Both the position numbers and the translations under genes were made by a program. Below are positions 22,601 through 36,251 of a stretch of DNA of 64,000 nt, in pieces. Numbering within the stretch: the stretch's first letter is position 1; each line of letters starts with the position of its first letter. Under the pieces are notes generated by a model, which saw only the letters and a list, made by a program, of their open reading frames with translations, ran no database searches and was not told where the DNA came from. The stretch is from Rotaria sordida (taxonomy: Eukaryota > Rotifera > Eurotatoria > Philodinida > Philodinidae): positions 28,421-92,420 of the forward strand of contig CAJNOL010000912.1 of assembly GCA_905250125.1 (NCBI GenBank), read 5' to 3'.

Positions 22601-24984
22601 TATTGTCTCAACATATGCATATATATTTCGGTTGTATATAATAAATATAAATAAAACTCGAAGAATTTGTTTTTGTCATTAACAGTTTTATATGACATTG
22701 AAATAAATATTCAGATTATATTAAGTCCCAAGATATTCTCAGAAAAACTACATGATAAACTCGATAACTCACACTATCATTACTTTCGATAATGATACCT
22801 AGTGAGTTACTTTATTGTTTCGATTGTATTCATTGTACACTGAATATATGTTTAAGTGGTGATCATAACACAAATGAAAAAGATGCACACATAATCGAGG
22901 TCAACACTAAACGAGATATTATACCGGGAAGAAAAAAAAATGTGAGAAATGAACCGTAACGATCATTGACCGTTATAAATAAATCCAGGAAGCTATTAAA
23001 AAAGGTAATGTAGTAGAATCGAGTATTGATAAGAAGAGATCCGATCGATCTATTTTTATGGGTGGACAAATAATTGCTGTACATTCATGCGTAAGATTGT
23101 ACGCTCGGATAGTTCTATTTTTTATGTTTTCAGAGATATAAATCTTTGTTTTTTTGTTATTTAAGTCTATCTTCGTGATAATATAGACATATATTTTGTA
23201 ATGAACTTAAGCATCTTTATTAAAAGAAAACTTCAAATTCTTACTCTCTTTATTTATCTAGCATGACAAATAAATAACTTCGTCATTATCAAATTCTTCT
23301 TCTTCATCATCACCACGTGTATCTTCAACATGTTCATTATTCATTCACACGAAAAATACGAAAAAATCTAAAGTCAACCAATTATCAAGCCATATTCTTA
23401 GTTGACAATCAAAAGAAATAATTATTGGTATTGATAGTAAATAAATTAATACGAAACGAGGCCAATATCGTTATTATGAAACTGAACACTTAGAAAAAAA
23501 CCGTAGCAACTCATTTTAAGCAATAAAATATCACTACATGAAGCTGGATCTTATTTTGGTGTACCACATTCAACAGTAAGTTTTTGTAAAATTTTATGAA
23601 ATTAACAACAAGAAAAAAAAAATTTTATTCGATCTAGTTGGAATATATAGATATCTAATATTTGTACGAAGGTGTCATAGATTGAAAGAGTACTTCCGGT
23701 TCTATCGTTTAATATCTAATTAAAGAATTTGTTTTTTTCCTACTGGTCGATATTTGTTTAAAGATGTACTCCATGCTACTCAGAAAGAGAAATGCTTCCA
23801 TTTCATATCCTATCGATTGTGCTCTGATCAATGATAGACTTCACTTTCTTTAATTTTAAGTTCGATCCCGCTTTATAAATGAACAACAAACGGCTGACCA
23901 TACCGAGATGCTAATAGAGTATATTTTCATTCTCTAATGAAATAGTTAAATATTCGATAGAGTCAACAGTTTTAAAGAGAAATCTAGCATCAAGGTTATT
24001 TTCATTGTTTTTAATACCAAAAAAAAAAATTCCGAACTGAGTATCTGAGATAATACACTGAATAATTTTCTGCATGTCTACGATGAAAGATTCAATTCAA
24101 AGAGAGAAAAATACATTTCAACGTTTTGATATAATCTATGAATTAATAGAATAAATCATGAAGAAATAAACATTTTGAAATATGATTTTAAACTTTTACA
24201 AAAAAGACAATTATCATTGAATATGTTAAGTATTTTTTAGATGATGACAATGATAAATTATCTTTTGATTGTTGATCATATGAATGGTAAAACTATGCAT
24301 ATTCATAACATGAATATTGAAAATAAATTCGATGATGAAAAACTTCAATTATATATTTTATTTGAATTTGAAATGAATTGATTTTTAATCTGTTTTTTAG
24401 TCATTTTATCATTTCTATAAAACAAATTACACAAAATAGTTTATTTTTAATAAGATACATTTTTTGTTGTATGTATGTTTTACTAGTCAAAACAAATAAA
24501 CAGAGCTGAGTTTATTAAAATATTCCATGAAGAACAAATGAATCTTCTTTTTTTTTTTAATATAATATTTGTAAATTCATATTGTAAATCTACGTGTGTA
24601 TAATTTTTATTTATTGGTATTTAGATATTTAGTATTTATTTTATTGTTAAAATTTGTATTAATCAATGATGCTATTAAATAACAAAGCAATAAAAATTTC
24701 ATATTATATTTTGTGTAATCAAAACAAAAAAAAATGAAAATTTTTTATTTTATTTTTATAGATTCAATGGATAGTCATTCGAGAAGAAGAAAGAAATTAT
24801 TATTCCATTTGACGAATTGAAGAAGAAGAATACAGGATTTTTATTATCTTTTTTTTTCCCTTAACCTCGCGCTTTCTAATGTTAATCATAATTCATTTTT
24901 CATGTTATGTTTTCTTTTTTTTTCTATCTATACATGAATAAAACTCATTTCAGATTGTTAATTTAATTCATCTTGTTAAATAAC
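16601..24984. other. 8.4-kb gene-poor, repeat-derived region
   Basis: I find no convincing gene. Visible items are: a short frame at about 16803-16921 (plus, reading NSPIDIDEDPAPYVD) without a known match; a GC-richer block at 18310-18500; a 42-codon frame at 21486-21614 with coding-like composition; a transposase scrap at 23440-23585; and a tiny minus-strand acidic frame at about 23255-23345 (NNEHVEDTRGDDEEEEFD). Other open frames (for example minus 17655-17870 and 19818-20018, plus 22038-22277) look like chance. Poly-T/A tracts are frequent. The region may also carry regulatory DNA for LIG3 or ALDH6A1. Confidence 0.5.
23440..23585 (+). pseudogene. pipsqueak-type HTH transposase fragment
   Basis: Reads TKRGQYRYYETEHLEK in one frame and, after a small frameshift, KISLHEAGSYFGVPHSTV in another. 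The second block matches the helix-turn-helix consensus of HTH_psq domains (Ser-x-x-x-Ala-x-x-x-Gly-Val-Pro-x-Ser-Thr), common at the N-terminus of pogo/Tigger-type transposases and their derivatives. It is followed at once by gtaag, a possible donor. No DDE domain was found nearby, so this is a decayed scrap. Confidence 0.55.
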
Positions 24985-27900
24985 ATGGCCGAACATCGTT
25001 ATTCAGTTGATTATGCTAAACTTGGAACATCAGCATGTAAAAAATGTAAAGCAAAAATTGCTAAAGGTGAAATACGTATTGCTAAATTAACACCTAGTCC
25101 ATTTTCGGAAGGTGATATGATGAAAATTTATCATCATGTACAATGTATATTTGATTCATTTCTTCATGCACGAGCAACAACAAAAATTATTGAAAGTTCA
25201 ACTGATCTTGATGGATGGTTAAATATAAGTCCACTTGATAGAGAAATTATTTTAGAACATATTAAACGTGTTCAAGAAGCAAAAGCTAATAAAACAACAA
25301 CAACAACAAAATCACCAACAAAAAAACCAACAAAATCAGTTGCTTCACCAACAAAAAAACCAACAAAATCAGTTGCTGCTGTAATTCCAAAACCAACAAC
25401 AGTTACACCAATAAAGAAACCATTATTACCACCAACAGCATCTGCTTCGAGCGCAAACGACGATGATGATGATGATGAAATAACAATTGATAATGATGAT
25501 ATTGAAATTATTGATAAGAAAAAACCAATTGAAGAAAAAGAAGACACAATAGATACAAAGCCAACAACAACAAATGAAGTTCATATTTCAATAAATGATG
25601 ATCCAAAACATCCAGATAATTCATTTCGACAATTTCGTGGTCTTTGTACGAAAATTGCTGAAATAAGTGGACATTTAGCTAAAACATCTATTGTTGAACA
25701 ATTTATTACTTATGGTAGTGATGGTGAAAGTTATAAAGGTGAGAATATTAATAAAAGTTTATTGATATTGAAGATAAAAGATTCTATTTTAAAAGCTAAA
25801 ATAAAATTCATATTTTGTCAAAGTATTTACTATATTGAAATCTTAAAATTGAAGTTAACAAGGGAAACTTCTCAAATGATTAATTGTTATGGAGTTTGGA
25901 CTATGTGCATCATGTAGATTCTAATTAATTATGAATATACTGAAAACACTTCGGGTCGTTAACTTATTACTGCTGAGATGCTGCATTTTTTTACAGCATT
26001 GTTTAAATCTTAATGAGAATAATTTATTGTGAAATTTTCAGATCTTTTGATTCGCTTCTATCCTGAAATTAGAACATTAAATCTGCCTGTGTATATAAGC
26101 AATGAAATTCGAAAATGAGATTTCCTACTGTTCCTGGAGTGAAACCACGCTATACCACTTAAAAAATACTGTAAAAATGAAATATCTCAACAGCAATGAG
26201 TTAAGAACTCGAGCTCTTCTCAGGGTATTCATAACTCATTGAGGCCTACGTAATATACATAGGCTCAACTCAAAAGTGATTAATCATTTGGAGGACTTCT
26301 CTCGTAAGGAATAATTTCTCAAGAGAAAAAAAAAACAAAAGTCAATCAAATAATCTCATATGATCACAGTTCATATCTGAAGATCACCAAAAATCTTGTC
26401 ATAGTTCAATGAAATTTAAAACTGAGAAACTATTTATGATATTTAAATTGGATATCATTACAAAAACAAGTTTTGTTTTTGACTTATGAATGTATGGAAT
26501 TTGAATATCTAGAATTTTATCATCTCCTCGAGAAAAAGAATTTCATTTCAGTTATTCAAACATAATTAATAATTTGAAATCGAAAACAGATGTTTCTAAT
26601 TCTTTTCTTGAATTAGTAGAATGAATATTCTTCTTTTATTTTAGGTAATTTAAGTCTATTATTTCATCTTCTCTTACCAAGTAAAGGTTATAAATCAATA
26701 ATTTATAATCTAAAATCCAAACAATTATGTAAACTTTTTTCAATAATTTTTCATGAAAATGTAAGTGCAATGATTCAAAAATGTGAAGAATGTGGTGGTA
26801 AGAAAAAATATACTTAAATAACAAATAATGAAGAAAGAAAATAAATCGATTTGTTTTTTTTTTTTCTTCTTTAATTCATTAGATGTTGCTGAAACTATAA
26901 GTGAATTTTATTCATCAACTACACATATAAAACCACTATCAAAAACAATGTTATCAAATTATGATATTGATAATTATTTACATGAATTAGGTCAAGTAAC
27001 ACGTGAACAAGATCAAATACAATTATTACGTAAAATAACTGAAAAATCAACTGTTAATGATTTACGTATGTTTATTCGTCTTATTCAAAAAGATCTTGTA
27101 CATATCAAATATTTATTTGATTTTTTTCTTTTCTTAAAATCTATTGATTTTTTTTCAATTTTTTTTAGAAAATTAATGCAGGTCCAAAACATATTATTGA
27201 TAGTCTTGGTCCAAATGCTTATGAAAGTTTTCAAGCAACAAATGATTTAAAATCATTTATTAAACGTTATTTAGAACATAAAAATTCAATCGATAATGGT
27301 ACACAACTTAATAAACAATTATCAATTAAAATTGAACTTATGATACCAGGTTAGATATTTTTTTGTTTGTTTGTAAAGCACGATTTACAAAGGAGTGTTG
27401 AAATATAAAATTAAAAATTTGGAGCTTCCTCTTCTACACAGATGGCTTTGCAATAGCGGTTGCATCGTATTTCATATTGTAATCCTGCAAGAATTGGTCT
27501 AATAGCTTTTTAAATATAAAAGAAAAAGAAAATTTTGGTTTTTTTTGCTTATATTTTGAAGTTCATCCAATGCTTGCTGAACCATGTAAATCCGTTGATT
27601 TTGCATTTAAACGTTGTCCAAATGGTTTTTATGCTGAAGTAAAATATGATGGTGAACGTTTACAATTACATAAAGATCAAACAAATAAATTTAAATTTTT
27701 TTCTCGAAGTTTAAAACCTGTTATTGAACATAAAATTGAACAAATAAGTCAATATGTTTTAAAAGCATTTCCAAAAGGTGAATCATTGATACTTGATGGT
27801 GAAATTTTATTAATTGATAGAAAGTAAAAAAAAGATTTTATGAATAGATTTTTTGTTTTTGATTTTATTTAAACATTGTTTTTTGTTTTTAGAACAAGAA

Positions 27901-29963
27901 AACCATTACCATTTGGAACACTTGGTGTGCATAAAAAGAAAGAATTTACAGAAGCTAATGAAGCTTTTTTCATTTTCGATTGTCTTTATTATAATGGTCA
28001 AAGTCTTTTACGTAAGTTATTAAAAAATTTATTTTTGACATTATGTTGAAATTGTCGGATATTTGAACTCATATTTTCGGGCATATAGAATCTCAAAAGG
28101 AGTCGAGTTTTAGAGAGTGATGATTGGAAGGAAAATTTGTATGACTAGAAGTAGATGTTATGATTCGAAGAATATCATAAAAATTTGAGTGAAAAATTTT
28201 TCCTTATATATTTAAAGAAGTTTAATTTCAATTATTCATTAAAAATGTTTTTACTGTCGGATGATTTATAGAGTTTCGTTTATATGTAATTTTAGCACAA
28301 AAGTTGAGAAGTTTTAATGCATGAATTATTTAATAAATCGTTTTTTCTTTTGTACTTTAGACAAGACATTAACAGAACGTCGAGAAATTCTTACTGAACA
28401 TATGAAACCAATTGAAAATCGTATTCTTCTTTCGGAATTAAAAACAATCAATAAAAAAAGTGATCTTAAACATTTAATCAATTTTACAATTGCCGAAGGA
28501 CTTGAAGGTTTAGTTCTTAAGGTAAATGTTTATTTTATACGTAGGAAAAAGATGACGATAAACATTCTTAAAAAAGTCAAACCCAATGTTTGAACAAGAC
28601 TTTTTTTTACAATCAATTGTTTCTGAGGCATTAAAAAATTTATTTTGACTTACGTACTCGTTCCTATGGACTTCTGAAGCAGAGTTAAGATCGTGTCGTC
28701 CATAGATAGATCTAATGGTTCTTAGAATATCCTTTAAAGTTTCAGCTGAAAAGAATGTTCTTTTCTTGAGATATTGAATTTTCAAGTAAACTCAATTTTG
28801 TGATATGTCTCTAGTAAACGACTATTTTTTGAAAACTCAATATCTTAATAAAATAACATTCTTGTCAACTGGAAGTTTGAGAATATCGTACAGTCGGCAC
28901 CAAATACTGCCTGGCGATGAGTCCTTTTATGCTGTTTCTAGTCGTAATGGAACGTCCTTGTAGGCTCTCAATATGAGTTCAAACGGGATGTATCAGTTCT
29001 GGTGGTTCTCTTGTTAGTATCTTTAATTAATTTTTATAAAGACAATAATCATTTAATGTATTTGTTATTTCAAAATTGTTGAATTGATTTGACTTTTACA
29101 TATTCATACGAATGTTTGTCTAACTGTTCGAGTGTATTATTTTTAAACAATATTTTTTTGCTTAAGAATCCTGATGGAATCTACGAACCAAATAAACGTC
29201 ATTGGCTTAAAGTTAAAAAAGACTATTTAATGGAAGGTACAATGGCTGATACAGCCGATTTAGTTGTCCTTGGTGCTTATTATGGTACAGGTAAAAAAGG
29301 TGGTTTAATGAGTGTTTTTTTACTTGGTTGTTATGATTCAAAAACTGATCAATGGTATACTGTGTAAGTAATCATTGAATCGTATGTCGAACCGTTTTAT
29401 TTTTTTTTTCTTTTGTTCTTTTCAGAGCAAAATGTGGTAGTGGTTTTGATGATGCAACATTAGAAAAACTTCAAATTGAATTAAAACCAAATATGACAAA
29501 AATATCAAAAAATCCAAATCAAATACCTAAATGGTTGAATATTAGTCGTGATCTTATACCAGATTTTATTGTTATTGATCCCAAAAAATCACCTGTTTGG
29601 GAAATAACTGTAAATATTCTTTCTTTTTTTTCTTTTGATTGATCTATTACAATAATTTACTATCAAAAACTTACTTTTTTTCTCAGGGTGCTGAATTTTC
29701 TAAATCAAAACAACATACAGCAAATGGTATTTCAATTCGATTTCCTCGTATAACAAAAGTTCGTGATGATAAAACATGGAAAGAAGCAACAAATCTTGAT
29801 TATTTAACTGTACTTTTTGAAAAATCAAAACCAGCAAAAAAAGAAAATGATGATGATGAAGACGAAGAAAATCTTGTATGTTAATATTAAATAAAATAAA
29901 CATCTCTCAAAAAAGAAATCTTTTTTTTTTCTTCTATAGTTTCATTTTGGTGATACAAATAAC

Positions 29964-29995
<32 letters not shown>

Positions 29996-30431
29996 TAATA
30001 ATAGTCCACAAAAACCAACACCATCTTCAACACCAACTAAACGTAAATTACTTGAAATTGAATCTGATGATGAAATTGAAATACAACCAAAACCAAATAA
30101 AATTCTACGTAAATCATTACCAAATAGTTTACTTAAACTTAATTTTCCAAATATATTTGATAATCAATTTATTTATTTATCATCATCATTACCAATGGAT
30201 GAATATAATAATTTAAAACGACATATTGAAGCATTTGGTGGTAAAGTACTTTCACCTAAAGATATTGATAATGATAAACAATTATTACGTATAACACATT
30301 GTGTTGGAGAAAAAGATGCAACATTTGATAAAATTGATTTAATTAAAAAAAAAGTTCAAACTAATGTTACACATATATCATTACCAACTGTTTATGTTTG
30401 GAAATGTATTGCAAATAAAACAAAACTTTAA
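24985..30431 (+). CDS. LIG3: DNA ligase III, ATP-dependent
   Basis: Seals nicks in single-strand break and base-excision repair with XRCC1 and in alternative end joining. Eleven exons: 24985-25738, 26645-26797, 26883-27107, 27169-27349, 27562-27823, 27893-28011, 28361-28521, 29167-29363, 29426-29609, 29687-29875 and 29940-30431. All junctions are GT-AG and in phase. The PARP-type zinc finger (MAEHRYSVDYAKLGTSACKK, then CKAKIAKGEIRIAKL, later YHHVQC) aligns with the nuclear start of vertebrate LIG3. A low-complexity Lys/Pro/Thr and acidic linker follows, then the DNA-binding domain and the catalytic core with EVKYDGERLQLHK (adenylated Lys) and LDGEILL. Further on are FDCLYYNG, EGLEGLVLK and WLKVKKDYL. 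The C-terminus holds an Asn-repeat linker and a BRCT-like domain (FIYLSSSLPMDEYNNLKRHI, then EAFGGKV). An in-frame stop lies 21 nt upstream of the ATG, so a mitochondrial leader would need an upstream exon. The 0.6-kb intron 7 and 0.9-kb intron 1 contain repeats. Confidence 0.95.
28640..29020. repeat. foldback repeat in LIG3 intron 7
   Basis: The arms around 28725-28790 and 28820-28890 are reverse complements over roughly 60 bp (left contains gagatattgaattttcaa, right contains ttgaaaactcaatatctt). Flanking words such as 'gatgagtccttttatgctg', 'tttctagtcgtaatgg' and 'gggatgtatcagttctgg' resemble the interior of the TIR family at 3531-4720 and 51375-52355. Read as an internally deleted or related member. 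Confidence 0.6.
29957..30003 (+). repeat. (AAT)n microsatellite inside LIG3 coding exon
   Basis: The run of AAT codons in the last LIG3 exon encodes a poly-Asn stretch, interrupted by Asp, between the catalytic core and the BRCT-like domain. It is in frame, so length changes would alter only linker length. Confidence 0.85.
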
Positions 30432-32444
30432 AGACTTTCTATGTAGATACTTTTCTTTGTATAAAGTAAAAAATAATCCCGGAAATTTTTGTGTTTTTTT
30501 TTTGTGTAATTTGTGAATAGAATTTTTTCTTTTGTCTTTGGTGTTGTGATATTAGTTTAAAAAAAATTAAACAAAGTATACTTCAAAAAATTTTATAAAA
30601 ATTTTTTGAATGGAAATCATTTTGTTTTTAGTTTTAGGAATTTTTGTTTTCATCCTTTTGATTGATAATCTAAAATAGACTATGAAGAAAATAATATATG
30701 CTATAGATAATAAAGAAAAATGTGTTAGAGACATATCATAGAATATGATCGATGTTCTTAACATAGTAATTTAGGTGGCATTAGAACGTTTTTCTCCTAT
30801 TTCTGATTAATAATATTCTTTTTTTATTTGTATCATTACTCTATATGAATAAATACAATGTAATCCTGACTTTTGTGTAACAATTATCGTTTGGTTTGAT
30901 TTTCTTTATTATATGATAAATTAATCTATATATATATATTGTTCAAAGCTTGACAGTAAACTATGAATTAAGAAACGTATGACATTCAAAAATTACATAT
31001 AATTGAACCATTACATATTCCGAAATCAAAGGATTCTACTGATGAAGTATTTGTGAGATTTTTGTTTTTTTTTCAAAATTTTTCAACTTCACATAGAATT
31101 GTTTTTGTTTTATATATAACTTTTTTCTTCTACAAGATGTACTCCATAACCGAAGAAAAATTTACAATTCATATATGATTCAATTTATTTTTAAATATAA
31201 TACGTAAAAAGAATTCATCATAGTTATGAATAATGAATGGCTTTAAAGTAAAATATTTGTTTGTCCTTTTACTACTAATGATCAAATGTTCTTTTGTTTT
31301 CATTGCAGAAATTTAAAAGTGTTCATTATATTTTCTACGTTATTATGTTTAATGAATGAATATATCTTTAACTATTATCTCGTTTAGTAGCAAATTCATT
31401 TTTGTTGTAGTATGATGCTAGCAATAATAATTCATACGAATAGATTCTGAATAATGATCAATTGATGAAATTATTGATAAACTTTCAAAAATATGTCAAT
31501 TAGTAATTGATATAAATTAAATTTTGCTAATAAATTCTTTTTTTCTTTTTGTTTTGAGAATTGAATCAATAAATGTAAATATATTTTAGAGAAAAAAAAA
31601 ATCATGAACGATCTTATAATAATAATAATATTAATAATAATAATAGAAAAGGATGAGAAGACATCATTAGAATTTTACATTGTTCATCATAAACAAAAAA
31701 CCTTATATATATGATTATAATATAAACAAAATGAATAAATCTGAAAAGTTTCTCGTCATATTTCTCTATTTTGCCTACATTATTCAGATTAAAATTTCTT
31801 AATACATAATTAAAAAATTATATGCGAATATATTACGAAATTTACACGATTGATAAAGCTGTCACAAAATTATATAATTTATGACTATTAATGTTGATGA
31901 AGATAATTCTAATAAAATTATTAATTCAAAATGAAAATTGGAGCTTCTTTTTTATGTTTAAATAAGTGCAAAAGTCTTTGATCAAAAAATATATTTTTTT
32001 TTTATTTACATAAAATACATCGTAATATGATGCATAATATATTCAAGAACAATACTTGCTATTTATAAATTTTTTGTAGTAGGCTACATTATTTCCTTTT
32101 TTTTTTGAATAAAGTTCATCTTTAGAAAAAAAAACAATTAACTTTTCTTTTTTTATATTGTATTTTCTATTTATATTAGAAAGATAATTTACCTTTTGGA
32201 AAAATTTTTCTTAATTTACATATGTTTAATTGAAGTTTTTTGTTTTAAAACAATTATTCATAATGAAAAACATAATCACAATATGGAATAAAATTTAAAA
32301 AATAAACAGATTTTAATAATCGAATGTTATTGACATATTTTTCTATTTAAATATCTGTCATGTTTATGTGTAGAATTTAATTTCATCATCTAGACAAAGA
32401 AAAGAAACTTGAGATCAATAGTCTACATGTTTTAATGAGTTTAT

Positions 32445-32480
32445 TTAACCCTTTGGTTACTAACGACGCATATATGCGTC
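32445..32480. mobile_element. possible piggyBac-type element end
   Basis: A TTAA (32445-32448) is followed directly by CCCTTTGGTTACTAACGACG, with a perfect 16-bp palindrome gacgcatatatgcgtc at 32465-32480. TTAA plus a CCC-starting terminus is the hallmark of piggyBac insertions. I could not find a matching right end (GGG-TTAA), so this may be a solo or eroded end. Confidence 0.35.
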
Positions 32481-33369
32481 ATGAACTTAACTCTCATTTG
32501 AAATGAAACGAATGTCATCACTTATAATGTACATTTATTAGATGTATTTGAATGAATGTCAACGGCAGGCAACCGAAGCTTTCTACATCATTATTTTGTT
32601 ATGGTTCATGCTAGACTTCTGCGGTAAGAAAACACAAACATGTGTGATTTACAACTACTTTCTATTACGTATGTTTATCTTTTGTTATTAATCAAAAATT
32701 TAATAAAATTTTGCATGTTTAAATATTTAAAAATTGTTGACAATGTTCTTAAAATAAAAATACAGATATAATTTAGAATTTAATAAGAAATTTTTTTTTT
32801 GCAACTTTGATTTTTTTCCCGTTGTATTTTCAAAACTCAATATTTTCATCATCGATTCATATATGTGTTCCATCTCAAGATAATCTTTACATATTATGAT
32901 ATGAAAAAAAAAAAATAATACTTGGAATTTTTTATTACTATATCCGAGAGATAATGAATACTGTTATATGAATAATGTAGATTAATATGAAAATCTAACT
33001 CGCATAAGAAAAATTATGATGACATTAAGATGAAGTCTTCTTCAATCGAGAAGACTCTTCAATAAGATTCGTGCATTTTAAATAAATGAAAATAATTGTA
33101 AGTGCTAATTCTTCATGAAATACTCAGTTATGATTGAAAGGAAGTTATTCAACATCACTTTTGGAAAAAAAACAAATCCCTTGTTTTTTTTAATTAATCA
33201 AGATTTGATCTCGGTAATGGACGTTTTTAAATAGAAATCTATGATTTTTGAAACTAAAAGGGCATTATAAAAATCTCATAAAAAAAAACAGACATTTCTT
33301 TTTACAATCTTTTCTTTTTATTTTTTAATCATATCTGTAATCGTTTTCATACTTGTCATTGCTGATATA

Positions 33370-33585
33370 TAACCAGTGTGGCAGCCTGAAGCAGCCAACA
33401 TTGGAAGCGTGGGTAGGAGAATCGCAACGCTTTGCAAAGGGAAAGTATCTTTCTTCTAAGATAATGCAAAACAAGAAATTCCAATTCTGCTAGGGAAAAA
33501 AACAAAAACATTCACATGGTGGCGGATGTATTACACCTCCGGCACACCCCATCTCGTATTCGAGTCACCACTCTTTAGAGCATAG
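33370..33585. other. GC-rich island, possibly RNA-gene-derived
   Basis: About 200 bp of clearly higher GC content in an AT-rich desert. It includes 'gtgtggcagcctgaagcagc' and further on 'gtattcgagtcacc', which looks like a T-loop/B-box. I could not fold it into a tRNA, 5S RNA or snRNA that I recognise. A tRNA-derived SINE is one option. Confidence 0.3.
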
Positions 33586-36217
33586 AGAATTTGTTTTCGA
33601 TTTTTTTTTTATTTAATTAAATTCTGTTTTTTTTTTCAAATCAAATATTTACTGTGATAGATAAATATGTTTATTATTATAGATTTTAATGTACGTTTTA
33701 AGCGTGACTTCTTTTTTTTTTTCTTTTTGATGGAAGTCACATATTTTCACTAGATAATTATGTTAATATGATAGTCATCTAACATAAGATTGGTAATATC
33801 TCATTTTTCAAGTATTATATACATCTATATAATTAATAGTTATCATGAACTACTCTTTAGTCATAACGAGGTATGCCACTCATTTAATTTTGTTGTCCTT
33901 GATGCATATTTATTATTACAACATATTATTTAATCAAAAAGTAAGATTAGAAAACATTCTTCTGTTATATTAAGATTGAATAGATTTTGATGAATTACTT
34001 GGAGAATTAGTCAAGATCGAAATGGATAGAAAGTGTCTATGTTTTCTTTCTATCGATTGGTTGATTATTGATTACTGTTTTTTCTTCTTGACATTTCTAT
34101 CAATCAATCAAATTGTATTGAAATAGATTAGAAGTACATTGGTTTCTTTATTTTTTCATCTAAACAGATCGTAAAACAGAAATAGAGAAATATACATAAT
34201 TATTTTCTTTATTTGAATACGGAATAAAAAAAAACTAATAAACATGCATGTAATGTTCTTATCGTGTAATTATAAATTTATTATCAATGTGCATAATACT
34301 ATGACAAAGAAAGACGAAAGAGTAAATAAGAACGACGGCAAGCATAAGACAAAAGAAAAGGAAATTCAATCAGTTCCGAAAAACGATCTATTCTTCATAT
34401 CACAATATTTACTATTTTTTTTTATACAAAAGTTAGAAGGAAATTGACACAATATAGGGCATGTGCAGCCATCATTATTGGTAATTACGTATTTGATTGT
34501 GGGAATTTCTTTTGTTAATTTTTCTGATTAAAAAGTACGATGAATAAATCGTTCAATACACGTATATGTGATGCTTCTAGAATATTTATTTGACTATCTA
34601 CATTTTCTTATTATTATTTTTTTTCTTTTTTATTCTTATATAAAGATGGATTTTTATCTTACAGTTGAGTTTTCTTTTCTTTTTTTTTTGTCTTATTAAT
34701 ATTATTATCAATTCATATTGGCATTATTAAATAATAATATTATTAAATCGAATAATGAAGAAAGTATTAATAAAAAATGAATTTTATTCATTTTTAATGA
34801 AAAGTTTTTCTTCTTAATTAGTGAGAAAAATATTTCTTTTTTTTTTTATTTTTCAATTTATTTTAAAGTTTGTTGAGGTAGGTAGTATGTTCTTGATAAA
34901 AACAAAAAAAAAACATTTACATTTACTATTTAGTTTTAAATAAAAGTAAAAATACAAAAAAAAAAGTTAAATTTTTAGAAAAATATCAAAACACTTCTCA
35001 TGTTTTTTTTTTCTATTGCTGATTTTTATTTGCTTTCATTTAAACAAATCTTGTAGAATATTCTATTACAATAATTATTATACTTAAAAAATTTAATTTA
35101 AAATCAATTAAAATCTACATTTTGCTTTTTAATTATTGATAAATTTATTCATTTCTTTTTGATTTACAAGGAAATGGGCAATCAACTTATGTTGATAATG
35201 TATGTATGAGTAATTATGTTTCTATCATACGTAATTTCTATGAAAGTTAAGCATTGTATGATGTTGACCTTTATAATTCTAGTGGAATTCTTTTATTAGT
35301 TTTTTAAGGTTGATTCTATTATCCCTAGACTGATATTTACTACCATTAACATTATAGAAATTTAATACTTACATATTCAGTTGGATGATATTATAAACAT
35401 ATCTATTATAAAATGTGATGTTATTAGTTTTTTCTTTTATATTTGTCTACTAGGTATCTAAGATTTCCTTTTTCTGTTATGTAATTTGAAAAACAAAAAC
35501 GACAAATAATGTCACGTTGATAGGAAAATATGTTGTTAATCGTCTTGTTTTTTCATGAGCTTTTATTTATTAATGCGAAATGATAGGAGTAACATTGCAT
35601 GTACGAAGAGTCGATATTAACATAGATATATGAATTATTTCATTTTGGATAAGGCTTATTATTTGTTGTTTGGATTTTTTTTTCTCAATCTTCTTAGAAA
35701 TCTTAATATTAATGATTTCATGAAGACACAGATTCGAAAGATAGATAATAATTTAATGTGACAAGGAATGTGTCAAAGCTAAGAAAAGAATATTATATAA
35801 ACATCAAATATGTCTGTTTTTTTTTCTTTTTCTTCTTCTTCTTCTTCTTCTACTTTGGCCGAGTTATTAATCTCTGAGATGAAATTTTTTTGCTTTGATT
35901 TAATTGAAGAGAAAAAATGGATTTTAGAAATTCTAATAGAACATTTTTTCTTATTGTTTAATATACTTAATATCAAAGTATATGCTGTTTTCATCTTTTA
36001 GATCATTATATATAAGTAGTCATAAAATGCGTCATTTAACATATCTTTATAATCAAACTAATTATCTTCAAGAAAAAAGTTTATGTAACTTTATTGTTAA
36101 TTATAATAATCATCATACATAAAGATCAACTATATTTTATAAAACGAGAGCTTTATTATGATATAAATTCTCTAAGAGCTTTTTGTTTTGTTCTTTTTTT
36201 TCTTCAAAGTCATAAAA

Positions 36218-36220
<3 letters not shown>

Positions 36221-36250
<30 letters not shown>
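36221..36250. repeat. (ATT)n microsatellite before ORF start
   Basis: Perfect or near-perfect ATT/TTA trinucleotide run ending one base before the ATG at 36252. It would lie in the 5' leader of the 7TM gene. Confidence 0.85.
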
Positions 36251-36251
36251 T

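Larger units (their letters stand above)
30432..36251. other. 5.8-kb gene-poor AT-rich region
   Basis: No gene recognised. It contains AAT/TAA microsatellites (31615-31645) and a piggyBac-like end (32445-32480). A GC-richer island lies at 33370-33585, an inverted CTTCT run at 35831-35850 and an (ATT)n tract at 36221-36250 that abuts the next start codon. Open frames here, for example plus 34244-34447 and 35810-36001, are low-complexity and not supported. Confidence 0.5.

Noticed and set aside
25272-25547. Minus-strand open frame over LIG3 exon 1
   Set aside because: Mirror of the Lys/Pro/Thr- and Asp-rich linker; hydrophobic valine/phenylalanine repeat is an artefact of reading it backwards.
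29957-30003. CRISPR or other array-like repeats (also 31615, 36221)
   Set aside because: Simple trinucleotide microsatellites in a eukaryotic genome; no spacer structure.
29878-30216. Plus-strand frame rich in Ile/Asn over the last LIG3 exon
   Set aside because: Out-of-frame reading of the AAT repeat and linker.
33370-33585. tRNA, 5S rRNA or spliced-leader gene
   Set aside because: I could not assemble a cloverleaf, internal control regions or an Sm site; left as an unexplained GC-rich island.
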